This document shows, one piece after another, positions 46,960-59,470 of a stretch of 64,000 nucleotides of DNA (its first letter is position 1; every line of letters begins with the position of its first letter). Source of the DNA: Pontederia crassipes (lineage: Eukaryota; Streptophyta; Magnoliopsida; Commelinales; Pontederiaceae); assembly GCA_030549335.1 (NCBI GenBank), contig CM060189.1:51740917-51804916 (forward strand). The letters run 5' to 3'. A program made the translations under genes and the position numbers. Under the pieces are notes generated by a model. The model ran no database searches, had not been told where the DNA came from, and worked only from the letters and a program-made list of their open reading frames with translations.

Positions 46960-49345
46960 CAATAATTTATTGTGCAATTCCTTTTCACCTTTAGGAAATT
47001 TTATCAGCACCCAAATTTTATCCTTGTACAACGAATTCATTTCATCCTATTTTACTAACTCCCACTTGACCGAATCATCAACCGTCAAGAATTTCTTAAA
47101 ACACTCTAGTTTACCAGCAATAGTTAGCAACTAAAATTCTGAGAAGGAGAGAGTACCTCACATGTGGTCTTATCTCTCAAGTACATCTTTTGATAAGGGG
47201 TGGAGTACTCGGTTTAACCTGAATAATATTTTTAGACCTTGCCATATCTTCGTATTCGTCTGAAATGTCCTCAAATTCCATTTGAGCCTTGTTTTTTTTC
47301 CCTATATTATCAGGTTCTATAACACAAATGTCCTTATACATGGTCTTTTTATGGAACATCATGTTTCTTTTCCGGATAATTTTTTTTATTTTCATCATCC
47401 TAGAAATGATACCAAACTCATCAGAACCATAACCAATAAAAAAACACTTCCGAGACTTAGCATCCAGCTTGTCTCTACATGTAGAATTAATATGCACATA
47501 TGATAGGCAATAAAAAATCCTTCTTACCATTCTAGACCTCCTCTGGTAGTTTATTGTTCAATAGTACAAATGATCCGCGATTGATCAGGTATGACACTGT
47601 GTTCACTGTATATGTCCAAAATGACTTTGATAGACCTACATGGATCCTCATCCTCCTAGAACACTCATTCAGTGTCATATTCATCCGTTTAGCAACTCTG
47701 TTCCGTCGTGGCGTCCTCGGAACTGTCATCTCCATCAAAATGTCATGTTCCTTGCAGAACTCTTTGAACTCATGGTTCACATACTCACGGCTATTGTCAG
47801 ATCGTAAACACTTGATCTTGACGCCAGATTTATTCTCTACATGTACCTTTCATTTGTTGAAATTACAAACCACATCAGATTTATTTTTTTAAAAATAAAT
47901 TCATACCTTGCTCGAATAATCATCGATGAATGTCACATAATATAGTGACCCGCCGAGGGATGAAATTAGAGATGATACTCACACATCTGTGTGCACAAGT
48001 TTCAACTTGCTACTCTTCAGTACTTTGTTGAAGATGACTTTCTTCTACTTCCCCACCACACAACATTCACAAAGTTCGCCATCGACTGATTTCAGACCTT
48101 CATTCTCTTTGCACTCAAATGTCCAAGTTTACAATGTCAGACTTTAGACATATCATCTGAATCAATTGCTGCAATAATTCTTGTGTTCAACGAACTGTAC
48201 AAAGTACTCAAATTGCTGCCCCATGCAATTACCATGACTCCTTTGGTGATCTTCTATGTGTTACCTACAAATACCGTAGTGTAATCCTCTAAGTCAAGCT
48301 GTCTAATCGTGATCAGATTTCTCTTCAATCCCGGTATATGTCGAACATCTTTTAGCTTACAAGTTGTCCCATTATCAGTGACAATCTTCATGTTCCCTTT
48401 CCCCCACAACATCCAAGGCTTTATCATCTGTCAGATAAATCTTATCAAAGTTATTGGTAGTGTAATCTTCCATACGCTCTCTTTGTGATGTGGAATGGTA
48501 TGAAGCTCCAAAATCTAAAATTCAAAATTCTGTCGGTCTGTCAACACTCAGAACCAATGCGTCTGAGTGTTCTTCCGTAACAACATTCATCGACTCTTCA
48601 TTGATTTTCTTCATATGCAATTCTTTTTCAGGTAATCCTTCTTCCCGTAATTTTAGCATGCGAATTCACCAGATCTTGATTGACTTCGTCGGCTTGTATT
48701 TGATCTTCCTTGGTTTTGTCCTTATTGTTGCATTCTTCTCTTTTCCTCTACACTCAACGCCGAGCTTGAAGCTTCTCCTGATTCTCTTTTGCGAACATCT
48801 TCGCTCAGAATTATATCTCGAATATCATCGAACTTCAATTTTGTTGAACCGAAAGAACTGGGACCGCCGTCGCAGTTGCACCCAACTTTCTAGCAAAGAT
48901 GATAACAAGATCAAAACCCTCACTTCATCATCAAAGGTGATACTCACTGAATTCAACTATGCAATGATAATGTTGAATTCGTTGATGTGATCCGCAACTG
49001 AAGCTCCCTCAGACATATTCAGGTTGAACAACCTTCTCATCAAATACACCTTATTTGATGCAGACGACTTCTCATACATGTTTGATAACACTTCATCAAA
49101 CCTGTCATGATTTTCTCATTCACTATGTTAAAGGCTACGTTTTGTTCTAACGTCAGCCTTATAACACCAAGAGCCTACCAGTCGAGGAGCGCACAGTTCG
49201 TGTTGCTCATCGCCTCAAGCTTTTCCTTGGGGAGAGAGTCATGCAATTTCTTATGATACAGATAGTCCTCGATCTGCATCTTCTAGAAGCCGAAGTCTCT
49301 ACCATCGAACTTCTTGATCTTCGCCTTCCCATCGCTTGTCGCCAT
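46960..49345 (-). pseudogene. Copia gag-pol pseudogene, truncated in RT
   Basis: On minus from ATG 49345: MATSDGKAKIKKFDGRDFGF, then a stop where relatives have Trp, KMQIEDYLYHKKLHDSLP and further Gag. Protease and GAG-pre-integrase remnants lie between about 48600 and 48000. Integrase is at about 47530-47950 (DNSREYVNHEFKEFC, PRTPRRNRVAKRMN). The post-integrase segment is at 47177-47530 (DKLDAKSRKCFFIGYGSDEFG). The first residues of RT survive near 46970-47110 (DDSVKWELVKQDEMNSLYKD), then the sequence jumps to the 3' end, so the catalytic RT and RNase H are absent. Many stops and frameshifts. The lineage resembles Tork-type elements by its Gag start. Confidence 0.85.
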
Positions 49346-49393
49346 CGCTCCCACTGCCCATGAACTCCTCGCTGAAGCTCTCATACTAATTGG

Positions 49394-51055
49394 TGCGGAA
49401 TATCTTCGATACCAACAAACCATCGATACTGATATATGAGAGAAATCATTGAACTGGTAGTGGAAGAATAAATAAGAAATCACACATAAAAAAACATACA
49501 TATTTTACGTGGTTCGAATATTGTCTCCTACGTCCACGGTCGTCACACAAAATTTCATTGTATTCAGATATCTATCATGTCTTACATGCATTACCCAGCT
49601 CTCCACAATATATAGTGCATAATCGCTAACAGATATGTGCTAGGTAAGAACCCAAGATAACTGCACATCTATCCTAATTATTCATAACTTCATATCTAAC
49701 AAACCAAATCTTTCCAGATTATGATTATAAGATGCAAGATCCCAAGGCACCAAGAGGGGGTGGGGGTGAATTGATTTTTAAAATCAAAATTATCGATTTC
49801 ACAAAATACGTCACGAAATCTTAAAATCGATTAAACAATTTTTAAACCAAAACAAATCAGATCATATCACAAACATAATACGAGAAGGAGAGGGAGAGAG
49901 AATGCAAACATAAGAACACATGTGGTTGTTGATGAGGTTCGACGACCTACGTCCCCGCTCCAATTTCTCGGCCTCAAGACCGTTGGAGATTTCACTAAAA
50001 CTTTTCCTTTGTTTCAAATGGGGCAAGGAAAAAAAAAGTCTTTTATATTAACCACATTTTCTCCACATCGAGAGGTAAGGCACACATATTATTTTAGAAA
50101 GCTTATCTTTTTTCTCGTTCAAGAGGTAAGATATGGAACATTTTTTACACATGAGCTCTCTCACAATTTTTCTAAACAATTGTTTCTCTCTTTTACAATA
50201 TCATGCTCATAAGAAAAGAAGAGAGAAAGAAGAGAAACTAAAATGATAACTTCAAGAAAGAATCTTCTTTTAATAACTTGAAGTTTTTCTTCAATGCATG
50301 GATGAATGTCTTTGCTTCAGGTTTTGACACTTTTTTTATAGGCTTCAACACGTGAAAAATTCGTCCATAATTTATTTTATAATTTTCTCATTCAAAACTA
50401 ACCATTACTATTCATGTTAGTCGGGCGACCGATCGATCGCACTAATGAAGCGGTCGATCAATTTATATGACTGTTGCACTTATTTGCTCACTAATCGCAG
50501 CTGGTCAGTCGATTAAGACCGGTATAGCCTCGATATTTTGATTTTCTCACGTTGAGTTGATCGGATGACCGGTGCATCGATCAGTATAGTCTCGTCATGA
50601 ATTTGGGCAGCTCATGTATTGACCGGTGGATCGGTATCCCCGATCGGTTGATCGGACTGTCTTGACCGGCCTTCATTGCTTCGATCGACTACTTGACCGA
50701 TCTGCATTATTTTGAGCATAATTTTTGTATAGTTATACAAATAAGATAATATCAGATTATATGGATAGATAATAGAATTCTCTACAATTTTGATATTCAT
50801 CATTCATTCAGATTCTAATAAGACCATAATCAATTATTTAATGAAAGTTTAGTGTATAAAGTTCTCCATTTTTATTTAAACTTTTTCAACATATAACTTT
50901 AATATTTCGAGATTTGTATTATCAAAATATAATTTTATAGGACATTAAATTTTTGATCCAACACAAGAAAGTTACAATATCTTATATTCTTTCTACCATA
51001 ACTAACAACAAATTAATTAAGTGTAGAGTTATGCTCCACCTAACTAATTTTAACA
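49394..51055 (-). repeat. Copia LTR, right copy, interrupted
   Basis: Two parts, 49394-49732 and 50969-51055, match the left LTR across the insertion point GATTATGATTATAAG/GAAGTTACAA. Confidence 0.85.
49733..50963. mobile_element. Solo LTR nested in the copia LTR
   Basis: 1,231 bases from TGCAAGATCCCAAGGCACC to TTTTGATCCAACA, TG...CA ends, flanked by TAAGA (49728-49732) and CAAGA (50964-50968), a 5-base duplication with one mismatch. No internal coding region, so it looks like the product of recombination between two LTRs. Related sequence lies at about 44000-45400. Confidence 0.75.
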
Positions 51056-51350
51056 AATACAAATCTAGATACACGGAAGTCTAAAAGATTATCGTATAAT
51101 TTAGTAGGTATAGGATTCTTATGATTTAGTCTAATCACGTTCTACGAGAAATCTATAATTCCTAAGGAGATTATCAACTTAGGTCAAGAGTTATTAGTAT
51201 GATATTAGTATACGGATCTCAAGAAATATTACAAGGTTAGTCATATTTATGCAGTCGGTAAGTTATAATGTATTACTTTATGTTTCCGGCATGCAGAGCA
51301 TTATTAACTGAGGTTAATTTATTATTAAAGATTGTGGTGTATCATCATGT

Positions 51351-51530
<180 letters not shown>

Positions 51531-51968
51531 TAAGCTGTTCCATTGGTGCCACGAAGGCTAAGCTTAAGCCACAAGATGGCCTAATTTAGTACATAGTCTA
51601 CAGCCCTAAAATAAAAAAGAAAGGGTACTTGCAAGTGAAGCGACCTTCAAGTCAATTTAGCATGGTCATTGTGATTTCTGGATGTTACAGAAGTGGCTGC
51701 ATAAATTAAATTTCACACTTGCAAAAGTTGCAAGTCAATGGCCCCAATGCCCCATCATCCATTCACAAGACAGATAAGAAAGTAATGGATCCAATACAAG
51801 TGGCAAAGTAGTAGGTGATATAGATCATGATCTAATCTTCACAAATTTATTGCCACTGTGCGGCCTTTGTACTTCTCCACTTCCTTCTTTTATATCCAGC
51901 CAAAGATGAAGCTTTTTTTTCCTCTACTTTATGCTCTCTCTACCTACACTGCACTTTAACCTCAAGAA

Positions 51969-53796
51969 ATGAAGGTCCTTCTTCTTCTTGTACCTCTTCA
52001 GTTGCTTATATGTGGCCTTCTGCAAGTACCTTCAGCATCAGCAGCATGCCAATTTCCAGCTATCTTCAACTTCGGCGACTCGAACTCCGACACCAGGCGG
52101 ATTGACTGCTCTATTCGGGGCACTTAATCCACCACTTAATCTGCCTTACGGTGAGACCTTCTTCAAGATGCCCACCGGCAGAAACTCCGATGGCCGCCTT
52201 GTCATTGACTTCATTGGTATGTAGCATGAAATGCATGATTGTGCACTCCTCTCTTAGTATCATTCTTATGTCTATGCAAGTGATAATTATTGAAGCAGCA
52301 TTTGTTCCCTTGCATGTGTTCCACATATAATGAGCTAAATGGGAAAGCCACTTTTGAGTCCACATATATAAACACATCGATTTAACGATTCATAATTATT
52401 CTTTGTTAGGTTAATTAACCTTGTACTCAATTTTACGCATAAACTTGGATAAGATCTACACTTTTCATGTTGACCACAACTTTCGTAGCATGAGTTATCA
52501 TCAGTGGATTCAGTACTGATCATGCACTGTGACACTCATGCAGCTGAAAGCTTGGGACTCCCTTACCTCAGCCCTTACCTCGACTCAGTCGGCACAAACT
52601 TCAGCCACGGGGCGAACTTTGCGACCTCTGCTTCAACAATCCTGCGGCAGACTTCGAGCATATTCCAGGGCGGCTATAGCCAGGTCGACATACGGATACA
52701 GCTTTCCGAGTTCTCTCGGTTCATGCTCCAGTCCGGAGTGGCGTACAATGAGCAAGGCATGTCACGGAAGAGGCCTAATTATACCGATCCTTTCTCCTTA
52801 ATCTAGTCCATGCGATCCCACTGAACTCACGCAGATCAACAAATGGTTGCACTGCAGGAGGGGTGTTTCAGGAGTTGATGCCCAAGTCCGAGTACTTCTC
52901 GCGTGCTCTGTACACGTTGGACATCGGCCAGAACGATCTCACTGCAATGTTCGAGCTGAACACGCCTCCAGACACGTACATTCCAAATGCTCTCAAGCAG
53001 TTCTCCATTGTCATAAAGGTTTGTGAGCAAAAAAATAAAAAAATAAATCAGATACTGTCACTGTTAAATATAGATCTTCGTCGTCTGTGCTCAGCTGACT
53101 GTAACATCCCACGACATGGTGCAGAGCATATATGACAGGGGGGGGGGGGGGGGGGGGGGGACTTACTTCTGGATCCACAACACCGGGCCACTTGGCTGTC
53201 TGCCCTACGCTCTGCTGAGGAGACCGAACACATCAGCAGAGCTGGACGCAGCTGGTTGCTCAGTCTACTTCAACGAACTAGCACAGAAGTTCAACAGGAT
53301 GCTGTCTAGAGAAGTGACATCGATCAGACAGAATCTTCCTGATGCAACTATTGTGCTTGTGGACATGTACTCAGTCAAGTACTCAATTTTCAGCGAGCCG
53401 ACGAAGTTTGGTAAGATCTGAAAGTTGATCACTTTGGATTCTTAGCGAAAAAAAAAAGAAATTTATATCTGAAATATGAATCTTTTGAAGCAAGTCTTAT
53501 AACCTGATGAAAAACTTTCAGGATTCGAAGAGACACACAAAACTTGCTGCGGATACGGCGGCGGTGCATACAACTACGACCTCACCGTCAAATGCGGGCA
53601 TCTGGTCGTGATCAACGGCACTGAACGTGCAGCACATTCGTGCCAAGATCCTGCAAAAAGCGTCGTATGGGACGGAGTTCACTACACAGACGCTGCGAAC
53701 AAAGTTGTCTTCGATCAGATTTCCCGTGGAGGATTTTCTGACCCTCCTGTCGCACTGTACATGGCGTGCCAAAAGACAGAACACACGTCAATCTGA
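51969..53796 (+). CDS. GDSL esterase/lipase, copy 2, one frameshift
   Basis: Predicted secreted hydrolase of the plant GDSL family, related to ENOD8 / alpha-fucosidase-like members by its block I and exon layout. Exons are 51969-52216, 52544-52756, 52858-53018, 53125-53410 and 53522-53796. Residues 1-27 are a typical signal peptide (MKVLLLLVPLQLLICGLL). Block I GDSNSDT carries the Ser; DIGQNDL is block III; DGVHYTDAAN gives the Asp/His pair. One extra base at about 52095 (ACC-A-GGC) breaks exon 1. Without it the exons sum to exactly 394 codons, so it may be an assembly error or a recent mutation. Exon 4 holds a 23-G run coding Arg-Gly7 where copy 1 has Lys-Gly-Gly-Arg. Intron 2 starts with GC, as in copy 1. 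Confidence 0.8.
53138..53160 (+). repeat. 23-G homopolymer inside GDSL exon 4
   Basis: Keeps the frame (AGG then seven GGG codons). Copy 1 has mixed codons at this place. Confidence 0.9.
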
Positions 53797-55618
53797 TCGC
53801 CGGCATGCTTCCATTGAAGTGAACGGTGACAGGAATCGAATAAAAACAGGACAGTATTATTGTATTGTCTCTTCTTCTGATTTCAGAATAAATGTATTAT
53901 CGTCGTTGAAGGAGGTCAGGAGGTGTAGCTTTGAGGTTCGAATTGAGAATAAGCTGCTTATCATTTTGGCCCCAACTTCCAATGTGTAGTTGTGAGTTTG
54001 AGGAAGCTCTAGTGCGTTGTTTTTCTTCTTCGTATGAAATATTATCAAGTGCACTCTCTGTCAATCTTTTCAAAATCGGACCAACGAAACCGAATTTTAT
54101 TAAAATAATATTATTTATAATAATTATAAAGATATAGTATAAGTTATATGATATGGTATATGAATATTATACTAATAACGTATTAAATATTAAAAAATAA
54201 TATAATATAATATTTATTTATTAAAAGTTTTGTAATGATAAATAATAATGATTAACATATAAAATATAAATAAAGTTTATATGAAATTATTCTTATTTCT
54301 CTCTTTGTTTAACATTTTCTTTTATTCATGCCCTTCGATAATTTTTTATTTTAATATTAATTAATTTTAAATACTTAAATTTACATTGAATCGATTCAAC
54401 CGGCCAATTCAATCAATTTTTTTGATTCAATGTCCGTTTCACAAAATTTAAAGAATACTTATCTATTATCATTGAATAAGACTCCAACTCTATCGTGATA
54501 TCTCACCAGAAGGTTGGCAATTTCCCATATGCAAAGCATAGTGAATGAGATTTTGGAAAAAAAAAACAACACAGTGTCAAATTTCTCCTTCAGACATATC
54601 ATATTAAATTGTATTCCTTTCGAGTTTCACATGAATAATTAAATTCACAAATTAATTCAAGATTAATTTGAAATGTGTTTGAATGGAGTAAAACTTAAAT
54701 AAAGAACCAGTTATTTGATGTGATAAAAAATTAAATGTGATAGATTAATTTTAGTGGATGTTTGAATAAAAAATAGGTATTATAAATATAAAATATAATT
54801 TTATTAAAAAAATTATTAAAAATATAATTAAAATATAATAAATCATTTTTTAATAATTATATTCAACAATCTATTAATTTTTTAATGAAATGATAAGTAA
54901 TAAATAATATTACACTAATTTTTTATAATAATTATTTTGTATAAGAAAGATAAAAAAGAGAAAAATAATAAATGATGATATAATTTGTAAAACAGAAAAA
55001 AGGTCACGTTACAAAAATAAAAGTAAAAAAAAAGTGGAACAAGGTCTCATTCTCTATCAAAATGATAGAAGGACTTGTGATAGAAGTAAGTAAAATTTTC
55101 CCTGATCGGAAATGGTTCGATGGTGCTGATCGGCGCAAATCTCGCATATCAATGGGGCGAATATTTATAGGTTAGTGTCGGCTGTTCCAACATTATCCTT
55201 TTGCATGTAGGTGGGGCCATGTCAGCGACATTTTAATTGGTCCTCAAGTGGTCTGTGTAAATTTGCACTAATTTATTTTCCCTTGGATTGCTCGCAACAA
55301 AAAAAAAACAATTGAATAATTACTAACTAAAATACTAATTAAGAACTAACTACTTAAAACAATTAGCCTAATATATATATATACACATATATATATATAT
55401 ATCCCAAAATTTGGACCCCACGATCAATCATCAATGGGTGGATCTGCGGAGACATGTGGTGAGCGTTGGATGTGGAAGGGATGATTGGATTCATAGGCGC
55501 ATTCATTTTTTTCCTCTAAATTCTCCCATCCTAGTGACTAAAATGGAGTGATCACATGTGTATATATATATCTATGTGTGTGTGATGCACCATAATATTC
55601 CTCATATGTATATATAGG
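53797..55618. other. AT-rich spacer after GDSL copy 2
   Basis: 3' UTR of the GDSL gene, then AT-rich DNA, an inverted family A element (54690-55032) and TA repeats (55371-55403). No gene. Confidence 0.5.
54690..55032 (-). mobile_element. AT-rich element, family A, inverted copy
   Basis: Read on minus it starts GTTCCACTTTTTTTTTAC and continues with the same TTATTAAAATATAATTTT-type interior as 1651-2120 and 8111-8580. The left limit is approximate. Confidence 0.4.
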
Positions 55619-57668
55619 GTAAAATGAATGTATTGGGCGCCTTCTGCTTAGCACTATGTGAAGCAGTATTTGAACCATCCAGATCATATCGGGATGTCGT
55701 CCAAATCTGATCCAGCAATTGTGGATCTTCTCATGAGATGATCTATGATCTCCCTCCCTCCTCCTCCCCTCTCTCTGGACCCGTGTCAGCTGTCGCCAGT
55801 CACCTCACCCCTTGCCAATCACCTCGGCTCTTGCCGGTCGCCTTCGTTGATCAACCTCACTGTCATCGCCTCGTCGGTCGTTCAGATCAATCTCATGAGA
55901 TTCCCTTCCCCCTCTCGCCCTTGCTCTCGATCCAGAGTTGCACGTCGACGACGCTCGCCCTCGATCGCCGGCCGCTTTCCCCCTGCCTCGATCGTCGGCC
56001 GCCTCAATCGCCCTCGAGCGGCCGATGCCTTCGATCGCCGACCGATTTCCCCCCTGCCTCGATCGCCGGCTGCCCTCAATCGCCCTCGATGCTGCGAACA
56101 TGACCTGGGTGTTGCGATCTCCTCTCTCCCTCTGGATGTCGGGATCTCCTCTCTCTCGTGATATGGCGACTTGAAGACCTCGACAATGGACAGGGCGGAG
56201 GGAGGGGGCATGGCGACGATGAGTCGGCGACTTGAACAGATGGGGCACGATGATTGGATCGTCGACATGCCCGCGAGAGAGATCGGAGATGATGAGCGAT
56301 GCATGCATTTTACAACATTTAATTTAAACTGCATTTAGGTTTATTTCCATAATTTTCTCATGGCATGCATCCATTTTGTCCTATTTATTACAATTATTTT
56401 TCTTGAACTCTCCAACTACCTAGGTGTGCATTATTTTACAAGAAAATCTCTTATTTTGGTGAAAAATTATCAAAGAAAATTATCCGAGAGAAAAAGAAGG
56501 AAGAAATCAACTTCAGAAGTAGAAAACAAGCTATCTCACGGGCCGTGATGAGTATATAACGCCCTTTCAACCATTTCTGAAGGCGCGCAGGAATCAACTC
56601 ACGATCCACATAGAAAGAATACCAGATGCGCTTAGACTCTTCACCGGCCGAAAGAGCATGCTAACGTCCCTCCAGATTGAAGACATGAACCGATATGGAC
56701 TATTTATATTATGATTGTGGCATGCTTCATCTTGTTTTATGAAAATATCATGCTGTGAGTTTAAATTACAAACTAGTTTTGGGTTGATTTAATTCAGAAC
56801 ATCATACTCTTCAGAAAGTAAAATCTTAATTATAGGTTAAATCAATCATAACAGAAATCTTGTAATTCAGTGCAATACTCGATTTTCTACGATCTAATAG
56901 AATATATCTAGTGAGAATAATTGTTAGTCTAGGATTTGCAATTTCATGTGTCTCAGTTTTCTGTTTATCAAGGGGTCTACTCATCGTTAGAGATCTCTGA
57001 AATTCAGGAACTAAGATAGTTCAATTTAATCAATGCATAAATCGTTATTTCGTGTGATCGTAATCCGTCTTGGGAATTAATTCTGAATCTTCTTGAAAAA
57101 ATTTCAATCTTTTCTGTTTCATGAGTCGACCTTCATTTTGATCATCCAGAATTCTTAGGGCTCTTCACCACTTACTTTTAATCGTAATATGTTAATTTTA
57201 TGCAACTTTTATATTTCTGTTTTAAACATGACCCCCTTTTCTTCTCTTAGTAGTTTTTTAGGATAGAATTGATTTAGATAGTTCCTCGTGAGTTCGACAT
57301 TCTTTACTCTTTTCACTATATTACTTGAGCGATTAGTGCACTTATTAGCATATTTATTTTTCTACAACTTTTTACGTATCAACGAGTTGTCGACAACTTG
57401 AATGCAGGGGGCACGCCAGCGAGAGAGATCGGCGATGGTGAGTCGTCGATGGCTTGAATGCAGGGGCATGCTCGCGAGAGAAATCCAGCGAGAGAGACGA
57501 CCATGAGAGAGAGAAAGGGAAAGAGAGCATGTATGAGATTTTGAAAATTTATCGCGAGATTTAGGAAAATCTTGCATGCATTTGTATCAACGGTTAGATT
57601 TTATCTGGACGGTTCGGATCATGCTTCACACGGTGTGAAGCAAATGGCGCTCAACATATTCATTTTAC
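55619..57668. mobile_element. Long-TIR transposon carrying GC-rich sequence
   Basis: The first about 70 bases (from GTAAAATGAATGTATTGGGC) match the inverted last 70 (GTAAAATGAATATGTTGAGC), including GTGTGAAGCA/TATGTGAAGCA and ACCRTCCAGAT. No transposase. The left interior (55740-56290) is GC-rich, with repeated GATCGCCGGC words and open frames on both strands. A related GC-rich fragment at 57390-57520 is shared in part with 56160-56290 (GCGAGAGAGATCGG). 56340-57380 is AT-rich and may be a nested LTR fragment ending TTTTTACGTATCA. MULE-like non-autonomous element is the likeliest class; the TSD is unclear because the flanks are TA repeats. Confidence 0.6.
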
Positions 57669-58660
57669 ACACACATATATATATAATGCTAGGTAAATAT
57701 ATGAGGTGATGATAGGTTACAAAATATCATAATGACACGTGTCAAATAATAAGGTTTAACTAATTTAAAAGTTTAAATTTTAAAAGTAAAATTAATCTTA
57801 TAAAATTTGTTAAATAAGGTAATGACATATAGGACTCTATATATAAAAGGAGAGCTAAAGACATGAGATGATATCTAATATTTGATACTATTTAATCTCA
57901 ATCATCGTAGATAGATATATGCATAACAAAAGTTCATTGTACAAGACAATAATATTTAATATGTATTTAATCCTATATATATATATATACAAGATTGTGT
58001 ATCCTATGTTAAAATTAAGGATTTAAGTGGTACCATGCTACTACAGTTGGCTACTGTCAGATGAAATATGGATGACTGATCTAATAACATGCGGTTCAAT
58101 TGCCGACTTAAAAAATAAAATCAATATTAGTCGATTCAACACTTCAGCTTGAACCAAAGCTCATCGTTTCATGCATATTCCCCTTAATTTGTCATCTCTC
58201 TCTCCTGTTCCCCTACCCTATTATTTATGCACTACCAGACCTTGTTACCCAAGCTCGCTGTCGTTGCTTGCAGCAGCGGACCCTGGCGCTCGAAGAAGCT
58301 TACCTGTTGAGGATATTGCCGCTCTCCTTCTCATCTTGTTGTTAGAATTTTTACACGAGAGAAATTATATATCGCAAGAAAATATTAAGAAATTTAAGAC
58401 AACACAGAGTTTTATTAGATGGAAAAATAAAAGAGAATTACAAGATGGATTACTTTCTGTTTGGACCCTAAGGGAGTTTATATATGCATTCCCTTTTATA
58501 GACGATAGGAATTACTGAGATTGTGAATTAATCTTTGCAGTGCGAGGACGTCTTTTACTACGGAGTGTCTTTGAGTTAAGACGAATTTTCAGTTAGGATA
58601 GGATTCAAGGCATTATTAATAAATATTCACCTTGAATTGAATCCACCATTCATATATGTA
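57669..58660. other. Spacer with dispersed repeat
   Basis: 57862-57985 is repeated in diverged form at 60147-60280 (TTTGATACTATTTAATC, CAAAAGTTCATTGTA). The open frame at 58171-58518 has no recognisable content; its middle resembles an LTR start (TGTTAGAATTTTTACACGAG), perhaps the LTR belonging to the copia relic that follows. Confidence 0.4.
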
Positions 58661-58669
58661 AGACTATCT

Positions 58670-59470
58670 GCCGCCGCCAGTTCCAACTTGGGACTATTGC
58701 TACCTATCAATATTTAGCAAATACAAACAATGTTGAAATTTGCTAGTAAGAATTGACTTGGTGAACATGTCTGCTGGATTATCTTCTGAGCCAACCTTCT
58801 TCAATCCTCTTCTTAGTACAGACGAAGTGATACCTGATGTCGATGCGTTTGGTTCTTTCATGATGCACTCGATCCTTGGCTAAGCATATTACATTTAAAC
58901 TGACACAGTACACTATAGCCTGATTTTATTATAGTTCCAAGATCCACAATAAGACCTTTTAATTAGATGTCTTCAGCAGCTTTTGCCATGCACTCTGCAT
59001 TTGTGATAGATAATGTAACTGATGACTAGAGTGTGACTTTTCAATTGATAAGAGAACTATCAAGAGTGAGGACATAACTTGTCATCTTCTCTCATCAACA
59101 TCTGCAGCATAATATGAGTTTGAATAACCTACAATTAAATACTTTTTACCACTTCTGTAGATGAGGCTCTAAGATATCGGAAGATATGCTTTACTGCTTG
59201 CCAATGTTCATTCCCAGGATTGCTCATGAATCTGCTAACCACACTAACGAATGCGCAATATCAGATCTTGTGTATATTATAGTATACATCAAGCTTTCGA
59301 CTGCACTAGTATATGAATTCGAGACATGCACTTATTTTCTTCATCGGCTATAAATTTAGTTGTAGAAAGATACACATTTAAAGCTGATGAAGTATTTAAG
59401 GTTTTCGCTGCAGACATACCGAATTTGGATAAAATTTTCTGAATATAACTTTTCTATGACATAAAGAATT
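58670..59470 (-). pseudogene. Copia RT/RNase H relic
   Basis: On minus, in shifting frames, it reads the end of copia pol. Recognisable pieces are [11 protein letters not shown] (about 59190), a YSNSYYAADVD segment, an HCKNAVC-like segment, DIRYHFV (about 58825) and the terminal EDNPADMFTKS (about 58780). Many stops. It corresponds to the part of pol missing from the two other copia elements in this window, but nothing shows that it came from them. Confidence 0.8.

Larger units (their letters stand above)
46375..51055 (-). mobile_element. Ty1/copia retrotransposon, degenerate, minus orientation
   Basis: LTRs lie at 46375-46801 and 49394-51055. The second is interrupted by a 1.23-kb solo LTR plus its target duplication; the two LTRs are otherwise about 427 bases each. 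On minus, a degenerate primer binding site (TAGTATGAGAGC) follows the right LTR and a purine tract (CCAAGTGAGAAAT) precedes the left one. The interior is only 2.6 kb because most of RT and RNase H is missing. I find no convincing TSD (ATTAT left, AATAC right). Confidence 0.85.

Noticed and set aside
48490..48990. 166-codon plus-strand frame
   Set aside because: Antisense to the minus-strand copia gag/protease region.
55738..56334. Open frames of 120-170 codons on both strands
   Set aside because: GC-rich repeated words in overlapping frames; no recognisable protein. Treated as transposon cargo instead.
56546..57381. Solo LTR from TGATGAGT to ACGTATCA inside the long-TIR element
   Set aside because: The ends are plausible, but the flanks (GGCCG, ACGAG) do not match as a target duplication, so it is not listed as a feature.
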